Positions 13,137 to 24,605 of a stretch of 64,000 nucleotides of DNA are shown in pieces (positions within the stretch are counted from its first letter, which is position 1; each line of letters starts with the position of its first letter). Source of the stretch: Fratercula arctica (Eukaryota; Chordata; Aves; Charadriiformes; Alcidae); contig CANTUZ010000011.1 of the NCBI GenBank assembly GCA_947846985.1, forward strand, positions 27,965,589 through 28,029,588, in the 5' to 3' direction. Below the pieces are notes generated by a model. The model was given only the letters and a program-made list of their open reading frames with translations, was not told the DNA's origin and did no database searches. A program made the position numbers and the translations under genes.

Positions 13137-16100
13137 AAATGGATTAGCACAGAACATTTTCAAAATCGGGATTCCTTCAGGTTCTGTCTTTTTAGTTCAA
13201 AACACGAACACTGGAGTCCTCAGATCATTTTGATTCAGCCAAAGTTCACATCCGACCTATTTTTTTTCAATTTTGACCATGCCCTTAAGAAATTAGCTCT
13301 CCCCTACTTCTGTGCAAGTCATCTGAAAGATGATTAGCTGTTGTCATTCTATTGATGGAGTTCCTTGCTTTGATTCCACTCCACTGAAATTTTACTCCAC
13401 TACCTTGAACATACCATATTCACCGAGGAGATGGGCCAAACTGTATGGCTCTGGCTTTGTATTTGATGGTGCATCAAAGCTAGAAAAGGTTTTGTGCAGG
13501 TTACGATGGGAATCTTGAGAAACTGATCACCGTTGCGAGATTTTTAAACCAGGCTGACATTAATTTGTATAAGAACGGTTCTTTTATTTTGTGCTCCTTG
13601 ATTTCAGGATAAAATTTTACAAGTTGTTGTTCATACTGCAGCTTAGCTTTGGTCCCTTCATAGGTAAAAAAACATCTTGTGTCACCTTTAATAATCTTAA
13701 GAGTCATTCCCTCTCCCTCCTAATGTGAAATATCATAGAATTTTTGTTTAAAAAACAAAAAAAGGTAGATACTTATACTGGTAAGAAACCATCTGTAAAA
13801 ACACGTTTTCCTTTGAAAAACTGGTATGAGAGTCATTCTGCTCTTTAGAACGCATGAGATGGATGTGCTCTTTTGCCATTAAATTTAAGTCAGAACATGG
13901 TATCTTGTATGTCATAGAAGCTTTTGTGGAGCACTGTATTTCTTATAGTAAATCATTATGCAGAACAGCTTCTTCAGCACTATTTTGGTTACTTGGGGTT
14001 GTAATCAGACCAGAATCACAGTTTGTGGTACTAGACCTGAAGCTTCAGTTAAGCTCCCACAGAACCTAATCATGTTGCATAAAGTCAACCTTGCTTTGCT
14101 TTTTTCTTTCACAATTTTGAATGACAGACTTCACTAATAGGCTTCTGTAAGGCCCGCTCCTCTGTGCTGAGGAGAGACAATTATCTCAGCCGTCCTCAGT
14201 GTACTATCACCTCAGCTCATTTAGGTATGCTCAAAAAGACAAATAATAATCATTCTTGCAGAAAGCTCTCGCAGGTTGATTTTCATGACATGATGCTTAA
14301 TGATCAAACCAAACTGTGATTATTTATGTCAACTCACATTTGACTACAGTGAAGAAATAAACAGTTTTATCTTTTCTCCCTTGAAAATCCTGTTTTCTAT
14401 TGGAGGCATTTTAGCAAAGTGGATTTGTTTTGTATTGGTGTCCAGTTGAAGGTATATTGAAGTTGACTGCCCGTGAATGGGTGTTTTTAAAGCAAAATTT
14501 GCTCAAAGATGTTCACTTCTGCCTTTAAAACAATTTTTTGAAAGTCCAACCATCACAATTTTCTTTTTCCTCTTTTGATGTTCTCTTTGCAAACTCTGTT
14601 TCCAGCTGCATTGCTGTGATGGCTGCTGCTGATTCTGCTGGGTATGTTATGTAGGGTGGGCACAGACAGTGGAGGGGCCGGGGCAACTGGCTGGGGTACT
14701 TTGAAAGGTAAAATGGAGCATGAAATTTGTCATAGAGAAGGTTCTCAAGAGCTATGATCTTTTTTTGTGACCAAATACTATAAATAATCCTCTTTTTCTC
14801 AGTCCTACAGGTTGGAAAAATTGTAGCAATTTCTACTGTTGTTTCTTTCCAGGAGCATTTTGCAATCCTAGAGACAATAAATAATTTCTTGACCAGTTTT
14901 GTTGTGAATTATTTTCTGTGTCCTGGAGATATTTCGCTCAGAAGGGCAAGCCAACAAATCGTGATCAGGCAGTGATAGATCTGCTCCTCAGTGGTGCACA
15001 TTCTTCTTGCTGCTGTCAGAGGCATCTTGGAGCTTTGGTTGGTGCTTTCTCTGACCCTCCTTAGCAGTTTATCCAGGTTCTCGCTTTTAGTCAATTTGTT
15101 GCATCAGAAGCGTTGGAGAATGAAATGTACTTCTTTACTACTTGGGCACACTGGTTTTGGCATCTCTTTTCACCATGGTACCTGCTGGAGGCACCTTCTG
15201 CCAGTTCTTTAGTATGTCCTTCCTCCGTTGGATGTGGTCTACGTGGTGGTGACGTGCCACCCACTGTTTGCCATTGGGCATCACAGCAGGCAAAGACATG
15301 AGTCTCTGGGTTTAACCTCCTAACTCAATCTTACGTGGTGGTCATCCTTCTCCAGATTGTCTGCTGAGGTAAATTAATGTAATGCTCTATTTTCTCCAGT
15401 TGAGGCTTGACCCCAAATTTGGATGGAAGCAGAAAACAATTATATACATCAGTTCTTTCTTCTTGATTTATCTCTCGTTAAAAGAGGTGTGTCCTCTTTA
15501 GTAGAGTAGCATATAAAAACTGGATGGTAAACCTTTGAGTAACTTGTGAGCTGTCTTGAGAATCTCACTCCTGTCTGCTTGCGAAGCAACCTGTGCCACA
15601 CAGTTGCTGCCCGATGTGTAATCCAGCCTTGCATGACAGGTGTAAACGCTTATTTAGACCTTATCATGCTTGTGAGTTTTCCTTATAGTGCCGAAAATGA
15701 AAACCACACCTTTCTCAGTCTGTGTTAGAGCAGGATCATGTTAAAACCCAAAAGCATTTGCTAGTGGTGATGGGAAAGCTGTAGGTTAGTTTAGATCCCT
15801 GGAGCTTTTAGAAGGGAGTTGACAGGAGCTTTATAATGAGCCCCCAAGCCCTTTTGTCCCCTTGCATAATTCGAAGATCTCACAAAACAGACTGAAAGAA
15901 GTTTCCATAGACCAGCTGAAATTTATTTAAATGTAATCAGAACATTTGAATCTGTCCTAGCACTGTCCATGTGCTTGGGCGGCCATCAGCACGAATAGAT
16001 CCTGTCATGATTGGAGCAGGGTCTGGCTAATGAGTGGTTCACCTGCCTCGGACATGAATCAGCAAGGAGTTGTTAAGACCGGAGCGTGGCAGTGACAAAG

Positions 16101-16676
16101 CCCTTGTTAGTCAGACGCTTCTTAGTTATGACATTTTGATTATCAGCTGTATGGATCATCATTATGAACATCTGAAGCTACCGAATGAATGAGAGGTCTG
16201 GTATTGGTGCGTTGGGCTGGAGTGTTATCTCTGTATGTGGGGTCTGATGCTGAATGTCACCTAGGGCCAGCAGACACCTGGGCAGTAAGGAGGAATTGCT
16301 GTCTCCAGCAGGTTCCGTGCCTTTGGTGGACAGGGGCTCCAAATTACACACGTCTGGAGTTCCCAGGGAAAGGGTTTCCCTGGTACTTTCCCGTTGAAAC
16401 GCATTGCTTTCTCTCACCCTTTCTGACTGATATTTTCCCTTACATGTTGGAAGGGAGAGGATTTTTCTTCTTCCTTTTGATTGGGGGTAGTTACTGAATT
16501 GAAACAGGTTCTTCCTTAAATATAAAGTATCTTACTTTCAATGTAAACTACCCCGCACAGAGGTATTTGGCTCGTGTGCATGTGGTGAGTTAACGTGGTG
16601 TAGGCAATGTGCTCGGAGGATGCAGCTTGGCCTACCATACCCTGTGTTTCCCTGGGTGAGGGTGAGAAGAGGAGCA
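13137..16676. other. FOXP1 5' intron, unassigned block
   Basis: AT-rich unique intron. I see no coding exon, mobile element or RNA gene. Short open frames near 15000-15300 and 16189-16497 lack recognisable protein motifs. Confidence 0.6.
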
Positions 16677-16692
16677 GGGAGGGAGGGAGGGG
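16677..16692 (+). promoter_or_regulatory. G-quadruplex motif
   Basis: GGGAGGGAGGGAGGGG: four G-runs of at least three with 1-nt loops, the most stable quadruplex arrangement. It lies 980 bp upstream of the FOXP1 exon on the sense strand, so the pre-mRNA could also fold. Structure is predicted only. Confidence 0.55.
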
Positions 16693-17622
16693 CTGGTGGA
16701 AGCAGACCAGGTTAATAACATTTAAATCATGTAATTTGGGACCTAGACTGTAGGAATAGCTATAAAACAACTCATCAAAAGATCTCAAAAGTTTTGCAGC
16801 TGAAAACTGACATATGTGCTTTGTTTGGGGGGGTCTTGTTGTGCACAAGTGCTGCCAGTTATTTCCCAGACGTGTGTGAATCCCAGGAGCTCTGGAGCAC
16901 TCATCCTCATCCTTGTTGTGGGACCCACGACCCACACCCAGGGACAGGCATCCACCATGAGTCGAGAGCCATGCGGGCTGGCTGTCAATAGCTGTGGCTA
17001 CTAAGATGATGTTTAGCCAAGTAATGCAGGAGGCTCTTCACTGTAATGCCATAGTGCATCTAAATCCATACCCAAGAAATTTCCTAAAAAGACTAATTTT
17101 GTGAGCAGTTGAAGCAGGTTGCCCCAAACGAAAAACTGATGGTGTCCAGCACATCCCAGACTCAGCCTAAATTGCTTCAGAGAATAAAAGGTGCTAATTT
17201 GGCAATATCGTGATGTGAATGGAAACTGCAAAAGTGAATGCTCCGCTTCACCTACCTGCCTCTACAAACCATATATCAAGTTTTTGATATTGTCCATCAT
17301 CTGTTGCAAAGAATGACTCATCCGTTTCAAAGGAAAGCATCCAGATGTAACTAGAGAAATTTAATTGTGGATTCTGTGTATTCGTTCAAAAATATTTTTT
17401 TTCTCTAAGGGAAAAAAGATGTTGAGCAAATAATACTATATTTAGAACAGAACTAACTTACTAAAATTATAGCTGTACCGACAGATAAATAAACATAAAC
17501 TAGTAGCATGAACCATTAATGAAAGATAAATCGTATGAAGGGAAATGACAAATGTTTACAGTTTTGGCAGGATTTAAAACAAGGCATGTCTCCTTATATA
17601 CAGCAACTGTTTTAACAGCTGC
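16693..17622. other. Intron immediately upstream of the FOXP1 exon
   Basis: AT-rich sequence, especially 17340-17600 (long A/T runs, many TAAAT and ATAAA words). No repeat recognised. The proximity and lack of transposons are compatible with splicing or regulatory constraint, but nothing specific can be read. Confidence 0.5.
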
Positions 17623-17667
17623 TTTTTTTTTTTTCCCCTCCCCTAAATTATTTCAGGTTTTTGAGTC
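17623..17667 (+). promoter_or_regulatory. FOXP1: 3' splice site and short 5'UTR part of the FOXP1 first coding exon
   Basis: A T12 run followed by C-rich pyrimidines (17623-17643) leads to TTATTTCAG, with AG at 17655-17656. A branch-site-like TTTTAAC lies near 17610-17616. The exon begins at 17657 with 11 untranslated bases, GTTTTTGAGTC, before the ATG. The short leader and the in-frame TGA show that earlier exons are noncoding in this frame. Confidence 0.9.
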
Positions 17668-17838
17668 ATGATGCAAGAATCTGGGACTGAGACAAAAAGT
17701 AATGGTTCAGCCATTCAGAATGGAGCGAGCAGTGGCAACCATTTACTAGAGTGCAGCCTGCGGGAAGTGAGATCAAACGGCGAGACACCTTCAGTTGAAA
17801 TTGGGGCTGCAGATTTAGCACATCTTCAGCAACAGCAG
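17668..17838 (+). CDS. FOXP1: FOXP1 first coding exon (residues 1-57, partial CDS)
   Basis: FOXP1 is a nuclear forkhead-family transcription factor, mostly a repressor, that dimerises through a zinc finger/leucine zipper and acts in brain, heart, lung and B-cell development. The exon encodes 57 residues beginning [19 protein letters not shown], then [25 protein letters not shown] and a final run of four Gln, the start of the family's Gln-rich N-terminal region. The zinc finger, zipper and forkhead domains lie in later exons outside the window. The start is fixed by an in-frame TGA at 17662-17664, two codons before the ATG; a second ATG follows immediately and could also serve. The exon ends on a codon boundary (phase 0) at CAG|GT. 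Compared with the human protein as I recall it, it carries [10 protein letters not shown] and PSVEIG in place of ECGGLREGRSN and PAVDIG, and fewer Gln, which fits a bird. The gene identity is secure; the species is inferred. Confidence 0.96.
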
Positions 17839-17849
17839 GTACTGTAAGA
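17839..17849 (+). promoter_or_regulatory. FOXP1: 5' splice site of the FOXP1 first coding exon, with overlapping second donor
   Basis: The donor that agrees with FOXP1 protein structure is CAG|GTACTG at 17839. Five bases downstream is GTAAGA (17844-17849), which fits the +3 to +5 donor consensus better. Use of the downstream donor would add 5 nt and shift the frame. Reading through the first donor in frame meets TAA at 17845-17847. Confidence 0.75.
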
Positions 17850-17896
17850 CGTATTACAAGTTTCCTACTTACAGAAAAAGCATTAAGCATTTAACA

Positions 17897-17918
17897 CCCA
17901 CCCCACCCCACCCCCCCC
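17897..17918 (+). promoter_or_regulatory. C-rich tract just downstream of the FOXP1 donor
   Basis: The tract is CCC, CCCC, CCCC and C8 separated by single A residues. The RNA is a potential PCBP/hnRNP K-type C-patch and intronic splicing element. The minus strand has four G-runs with 1-nt loops, a textbook quadruplex pattern. It begins 58 bp after the exon end. The sequence is plain; the function is inferred. Confidence 0.5.
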
Positions 17919-20343
17919 AAACCCTTTGTATTTGCCAGTCAGAGGATGCTTTTAGGACTTGCTTACGACATTCTGTACATTTTTTGTCCATTGGGGATTG
18001 CAATCGTTAATGTAAAGGGAAACGTTGGACTTTTCTTCTGGGGCTCTTTTTCAATCATTCCCTGGAAATACCCGAAGATCAGGGCTTGCTTCTCTTGCCT
18101 TAATGTTTTGAGTCTGGTGGCAGCGATTGGGTGAACCGCTGTATACAAATAACTGGTTTCCAAAATATGTCACTGGGTGGAAAATACACTAATGTTAAGT
18201 TTTGGTTTTGCAACAAATCTTAATATAACCTAGCAACCTCTATCAACAGAATGTTTTCTATTAGTGAGAGAGGCTGTGGAGGTATCAGCTGCGGCAGAAC
18301 GTCAGAATAAATAAATAGATACATCCCGTGTTAGTACTCCTCAATTCAGAAGAATCAGAACCAAATTGTGTGTGTTGCCTTTGTATGTTAGTTAGTGTAT
18401 TTTCTGGGAAGTGACCAAGTTCACCAGTGTAAATTATCTGTGTAATATGTTTTGTCTTTTTCTTTTCCCTGATAAAATTTTGAAACCCTCCGAGGAAATT
18501 TTACACCAAAGTGCTGGGCATGTATCATTAACGTGTTTGGGAACAAAGGCTGCAGCAGAGCCATGGTGAATACACTTACACCTAACCTGCACTTTCTCTA
18601 ATGCAATAAGCATTCTTAAAACCTTTTAAATAAGCGATTGGCAGCTGGTTAAGACTCCCCTAAGTGTACAGGGATCTTTTTAGCAGGTTGTTGTGGAGAA
18701 GAAAAAACCTGAACTCAAAAACAAAGCAAACCGAAGACTTGCGGAGGAGCAAGGAACCCTGTTTGCCAGCCTAAGACAGAAAGCTGCCATAATTAAACAA
18801 GTCAGAAAAATGGATGATACTAAATGCATAGACTTTGGTTGTTTCAGTCATTTTCATCCTACAGGTTTTTACTTGAAGTGAGAATACCATCAGTGAGAAA
18901 ATCACAGCCATGCTGAATTCATTACTGCAGTAGTCACACAAAACCACGGATAAAATTTCAATAACTGCAGGCCACAGTTGAGTAAACAGTTGCACTGAAA
19001 CTTAATTCCTGTTGACTTTTCCCTCATTCTTCGCCAGGGGCACATTCTGATTCGTAGTGCAAAGACAACAGGGGTTACAGCTTTGATTAATATAGGACAG
19101 TAGAAGAGGAGTGGAACTGTAAAATATGTTCAACACAAAGGTCTTGTCTTAAAAAGGCTTCATATCAAAATGAGTTAATTATGCTGCGTTTTCCATAGGA
19201 GCGCTATGGAATTTTCCAATGCTGCTCTGTGCAGAGGGAAGCGGAGGGGGGGTCATGCAAACATGCACACACACGTGCACATGGTAGACCAGCATTGCTC
19301 AGACCTCCACTCTTCCGCTCCTACCACCAGTTATGAAAGTTCACTGCTGGCACCTTGTGCCAAGGCTTCTCCATAGCCATCCAGAGGGCTCTTGCCACCT
19401 CAGATAACGTTGTAATCTCCTGTGTAATGGGTTGTGTCATTCAACAGCTGCCCATTTGGTCAATTAAGGAGTGGCACCAAGTCATTCCTACGGGGTCCTC
19501 CAGCCCTCCCCAAAACGGTGCCCAGCACAGCTACGAGTGCTGCCAGACCCCTTGGGAGCAGGCTGCGGGGCTGGGGGCAGGACTGCCAGGCACGGCTTCG
19601 CCTTCACACAGCTCGGATTTTAGCTTATAGTTTATTTATCCTCTGCCAGTACAATAAATGTGGTCGGGGAGCTTGCTTTTCTCCAAGTTCTTAAAAGACC
19701 TTTATGTTCTGTGTTCGAATTCTGCTGTTAATTGGTTTTGATGACTAACTTCTCCATGGAGTTTATCTTTTAAAAAGCAAGTTGATTGCAAAGTTTAAAA
19801 CAGTTATTAAAAAAACCAAAACCAAACAAAAACTGATAACAACAAAAGGGTAATCAGAGCTAGCATAAAAATATCAATCTTTGTGTTTGGAAAATATTTT
19901 TAAATGCTGAAAAGAACCAAAACTCGTTGTTTTCAGACAGCTAATGCAAGCATTTACAGATACACATACAACATGGAGCATAATGTTTAGATGTTTCTCC
20001 GTATACAACATATGCTCTCAGGTCACTTAACAGAATGCGTTCTACAAAATGCTTCGTCAATACAAATGAATGAGTTCTGAATTAAACAGCTATTTCTTAA
20101 GAGCATTTCATTCAAATCCTTTCTTTTTGCCACCTGGCACTTGTTTTGTCGGTAAAAAAAAAAATAATCAGCGGCGGGTAGTTTGAGCTTTGCTGTTGTG
20201 GTTAGTTGTGTATTCCCATGATGAGTGTGGCTGAGCAGTGAAACCTGGACATACAATGGCCTGTGTAAAGCATCCATGCTGACTTCTGGTTCACATTTTT
20301 TGTGACATTTATGAATTGTTATTATTATGAATTATTAATTACT
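17919..20343. other. FOXP1 intron after the first coding exon, unassigned block
   Basis: AT-rich intron. A Lys/Arg-rich 62-codon frame at 18693-18881 is discussed as a finding. A short CA run is near 19260-19276. A GC-richer patch at 19490-19620 has no recognised function. Confidence 0.55.
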
Positions 20344-20436
20344 GGTCTAGTGGGAGGTGTCCCTGCCCATGGCAAGGGGTTAGAACTAGATGATCTTTAA
20401 GGTCTCTTCTAACCCGAACCGTTCTATGATTCTATG
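20344..20436 (+). mobile_element. CR1 LINE 3'-end fragment
   Basis: The sequence ends GAACTAGATGATCTTTAAGG, a pyrimidine-rich block, then TTCTATGATTCTATG, the hallmark CR1 tail. Only about 93 bp is present, a typical extreme 5' truncation. It is in the same orientation as FOXP1. The internal sequence GTGTCCCTGCCCATGGCA marks a different CR1 subfamily from the larger copy 320 bp downstream. Confidence 0.88.
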
Positions 20437-20757
20437 GTAATCAATAAGGACTACTAGTTTTGTTAGTATGAGAGAGGAAAACTGAAATGCTTCAGGTTTC
20501 TTAGGAAGTTTTAATGGGTTTACAAACTTCTAAGTATTTTACTCCGGAAAAATATGGATGTTCATATGTTTGAAGGAACAACGTATGGTGTGAGCACTCT
20601 TGTAGTAAGTGCAGGGAGGACTTGTACGGCAAGTTTTATGCTTCCCATGTCATCTTAGGGTGAGTCTGCCATGCAAGGAGACAGTGAGTGATGTGATGCT
20701 GAATTATTTTAGCATTAGCAGTCTTGTAAAATGTACTATTAAGCTGGGAGTAGCAAC
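20437..20757. other. Spacer between two CR1 insertions
   Basis: Unique AT-rich sequence of about 320 bp. No feature recognised. Confidence 0.6.
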
Positions 20758-22512
20758 AAAAGGAGGACTAAGGAGAATCTCCATCCTTTATTGGATGCAG
20801 GGGGAAACATAGTGACCAAGGATGAGGGAAAGGCTGAGGTACTTAATCCCTGCTTTGCTTCAGTCTTTAATAGTAAGACCAGTTGTTCTCTGCATTCCCA
20901 GCCCCCTGAACTGAAGACAGGGCTGGGGAGCAGAATGAACGCCCCATAACCCAAGGGGAAATGGTGAGCGACCTGCTACACCACTTAGACACACACAAGT
21001 CTGTGGGGCCAGATGGGATCCACCCAGGGGTACTGAGGGATCTCACCAAGCCACTTTCAGCCATTTGTCAACAGTCCTGAAGTCCCAGTTGACTGGAGGT
21101 TACCAAACGTGACACCCATCTACAGGAAGGGTCAGAAGGAGGATCTGTGGAACTACAGGCCTGTCAGCCTGACCTCGCTGCTGGGGAAGGTTATGGAGCA
21201 GATCATCCTCAGTGCCATCACGCAGCACGTACAGGACGCCCAGGTGATCAGGCCCAGTCAGCATGGGTTTATGAAAGGCAGGTCCTGCTTGACAAACCTG
21301 ATGTCCTTCTATGACAAGGTGACCTGCTTAGTGGATGAGGGAAAGGCTGCAGATGTTGTCTACCTAGACTTTAGTAAAGCCTTTGACGCCATTTCCCACA
21401 GCATTCTGCTGGAGAAACTGGCTGCTCATGGCTTGGATGGGTGTGTTCTTCGCTGGGTAAAAAACTGGCTGGCTGGCCGGGCCCAGAGAGTTGTGGTGAA
21501 GGGAGTTAAATCCAGTTGGCGGCTGGTCGCAATTGGTGTTCCCTGTGGCCTCAGTACTGGGGCCAGTTCTGTTCAATATCTTTATCAGTGACCTGGATGA
21601 GGGGATCGAGTGCACCCTCAGTAAGTTGTGGATGACACCAAGTTGGGTGGGAGTGTTGATCTGCTGGAGGGTAGGAAGGTGCTACAGAGGGATCTGGACA
21701 GGCTGGATCGATGGGCCGATGCCAATGGTATGAGGTTCAACAAGGCCAAGTGCTGGGTCCTGCACTTGGGTCACAACAACCCCATGCAGTTGTTGGGCTT
21801 GGGGAAAAGTGGCTGGAGAGCTGCCTGGCAGAAAAGGACCTGGGGTTGTTGGTCGACTGCTGGCTGAATATGAGCCAGCAGTACCCAGGTGGCCAAGAAG
21901 GCCAACAGCATCCTGGCTTGTATCAGGAATAGTGTGGCCAGGAGGACTAGGGAAGTGATCATCCCTCTGTACTTGCCACTGGTGAGGCCACAGCTTGAGT
22001 ACTGTGTTCAGTTTTGGGCCCCTCACTACAGGAAAAGACATTGAGGTGCTGGAGCATGTCCAGAGAAGGGCAACGAAGCTGGTGAGAGGTCTACAGAACG
22101 AGTCTTATGAGGAGCGGCTGTGGGAGCTGAGGTTGTTCAGCCTGGAGAAAAGGAGGCTGAGGGGGAGGCCTTATCACTCTCTACAACTCCCTGAAACGAA
22201 GTTGTAGTGAGGTGGGGGTCAGTCTCTTCTCCCAGGCAGCGAGCAATAGGACAAGAGGAAATGGCCTCAAGTTGCGCCAGGGGAGGTTTAGATTGGATAT
22301 TAGGAAAAATTTCTTCACAGAAAGGGTTGTCAAGCATTGGAACAGGCTGCCCAGGGAAGCAGTGGAATCACCATCCCTGGAGGTATTTAAAAGATGTATA
22401 GATGTAGTGCTGAGGGACATGGCTTAGTGGTGGACTTGGCAGTGTTAGGTTGATGGTTGGTCTCGATGATGTTAAAGGTCTTTTCCTCCAACGTAAACGA
22501 TTCTATGATTCT
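20758..22512 (+). mobile_element. 5'-truncated CR1 LINE (avian type)
   Basis: About 1.75 kb of a chicken-repeat-1 non-LTR retrotransposon, sense to FOXP1. It begins within ORF2 upstream of the reverse-transcriptase core and runs to the 3' end. The 3' UTR shows GGACTTGGCAGTGTTAGGTT and ends TTCTATGATTCT, the CR1 octamer-type tail. There is no poly(A), as expected for CR1. No target-site duplication is obvious. The copy is decayed: several small deletions, an in-frame TGA at 21078-21080 and frameshifts near 21540 and 21625. Boundaries are good at the 3' end and approximate (about 20 bp) at the 5' end. Confidence 0.95.
20961..22427 (+). pseudogene. CR1 ORF2 reverse-transcriptase remnant
   Basis: The reading frame is broken into pieces. 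20961-21080 carries the pre-RT segment (DLLHHLDTHKSVGPDGIHP). 21109-21591 is the best intact part, 160 codons, with YRPVSLTSLLGKVMEQII, QHGFMKGRSC and YLDFSKAFDAISHSILLEKL. In the family the last of these holds an RT palm motif with a catalytic Asp. The next motif block ([19 protein letters not shown]) is in another frame from about 21550. The catalytic-loop region follows in a third frame at 21628 as MDDTKLGG, where the family usually has F-A-D-D. C-terminal ORF2 sequence ([39 protein letters not shown]) follows to a stop at 22427. No functional protein can be made. Confidence 0.92.
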
Positions 22513-24583
22513 AAATGTGGGGATGAGTTCTGCTGTGTATAATAAAACTAAATAGCTCCAACTGATGTTTGTCTTTGTAATCATGAAGTAAGAAAGCCAA
22601 AGTAATAAAAGTGACTCTTCAGGGACAGTATATCACTGGAAGAGTTGGATAAAAATGGAGATACATATAGGAGAAGTCGCCCACAGAACCAGACTGAAAG
22701 GGAAGGAAAACCCTTTCCCGTGGTACTTTGGCACCTGCTAAGGGTGGGAGAGGGTGCCTTCCTGCTGTTGCTGACTCCACAGGTGCCAGTGTTTGGCATC
22801 TCATGGGAATGACTGTCAGGATGAGGTGGAATGGGCAGGGTTTTGGTGACTGGCCTATAAAACCTGGAGTAGACAAGAAGATCACCTGGGTCACTGAACT
22901 TCGTAAAGAGATCAGAAGTGGGCGTTTGGCATGGTGTCAGGCAGTGGGGCTCAGGACCTTGCTCCCACTGTGCCCGTAGAGGCAGAACCAAGAGACAAGG
23001 CAGAAAACCTGGGAATGGGGTAGCAGGCAGAGTCTGGCAACATCTGTTGGCTCTGAGGTATCACAGAAAACATCTGGGAGGTGCAAAATGAGTGTTGGAG
23101 TGACCCAGAAGCTGAAAGTCAGGCTGGGCGAGGGAAGCTTGGACAGAAAGTAGGTAATGATGGGGTGACTCTTGCCTATCAAGGAGTAATAAATAAAGAC
23201 TCATGGGGACAAACTTCCTTTTAATGTACATGATCACAGATTTAGTTGCTTCAGTGGTTTCTGACATCTAGTCAAATAGAAGGCTTGATGCTTCAGTCCT
23301 AACCAGTGGGGGTTTTTTATTAGCTTATGAAATAAATATTATTTATTGTATTTTATTTTTATCCTTAATACTATTCATGAAAGTGTTCTTCATGTTATTA
23401 GCAGAGAAACAAGGCTATGAATTGAACAAAGAGAATGAATACAAAGTTGAATTGCGATGTACAGCAGCAAGACACCAAATGCTATGTTGCATGGTGGCAA
23501 AAATACAAACCTCTCCACATCAATAGCAAGATCCACTTTGATACCATAGCTTCAAGTACTGCCCCACGAATATAAAACTCAGTATCTTTTGTCTAATCCA
23601 GAATGCTTTTGAACTTTTAGGAGGTATGACTTTAATAGTAATTTGTTGACAGATTAGCTGCAGAGATTGCAAAGAGTTTATTTTGCAGAACTGGCAGGCT
23701 CGTATCAGTGTTCTTTTAAGGAAAAAAAACACACATTGCTGTTTTGCAATTGCTTGCATTTATTGACAACCAGCGCTGAGCAGGCAGAATCGGAATGTTT
23801 GTATAATGTAAACCTATAGCTTGTCTGATGGAGTGTAGTGTACTTTCAGGTAGTGCATAGATTGTTTGATAAAAAGGGTTACAAGGTGACTGTTTATGAC
23901 AAACGGGAATAGCGATATAAACGCAACTGGTACATGGAGAAACAAGGAGGAAGTTTATATAAAGAATTGTAGGGAAGTTTCTTTTCTTCACTTTGTCTTT
24001 GAGCTGAACTATACTGTAATTATGAATCGTCACTTCAAGCTTTCTGAAGAGTTTAGATAAATACAGGTTTTGCCACATGGCCACAAAGTAAGGAAAGAAG
24101 GTGGTTGGTTTTTTTTCCTTGAAAAAAATTGACGGCAGTCCATGTATTTCATTGCATCCTGTTTTTTACTTTTTACTTTTTTGTTCCACTGAATGTATAC
24201 AAATGGAAAATACTAATTTGTTCATATATAGGAGATAAAATAATGTTTGTTAGACAGGAGAGATTTGGACTAGGTTCTGGTGCTTGTGCGCAAATCAGTG
24301 AATTCTTCCCAGTCCGTGGTATCGATGTGAAGATGTCACACTTGGGCCCTTTGGCAGTAGTTGTTTTGGGAAATGTTGAGATGTGAAGTCTTGGATTGAG
24401 GGAAGCGAACTCCAGAGGGAATTTGTAGTTTCTTCAGATTTTGTTCATGTCCAAAGGTGAGGAAAATGTACAAGAAATAGGGGGTTGGTGTGTTGTTGAG
24501 AGGCTTCTTTAATTGGGTAGATAAAAAAGAAGATTAGACTAGAAAGAATTCTGAATATATCACAGTGTAAGTTAAAGTAAGGC
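22513..24583. other. FOXP1 intron, unassigned block
   Basis: A slightly GC-richer stretch at 22620-23170 is open in several frames on both strands. I recognise no gene or repeat there. From 23280 on it is AT-rich unique sequence. Confidence 0.55.
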
Positions 24584-24605
24584 TTTTTTTTTTTTTTTTT
24601 AAAAA
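24584..24605 (+). repeat. T17A5 homopolymer junction
   Basis: T17 followed immediately by A5. Simple sequence. Confidence 0.92.

Noticed and set aside
13728..13745. ATCATAGAAT as an antisense CR1 tail
   Set aside because: Only one octamer-like match, and no CR1 body adjoining on the expected side.
19700..19730. GTTCGAATTC as a tRNA T-loop
   Set aside because: No matching A-box, anticodon arm or acceptor stem nearby.
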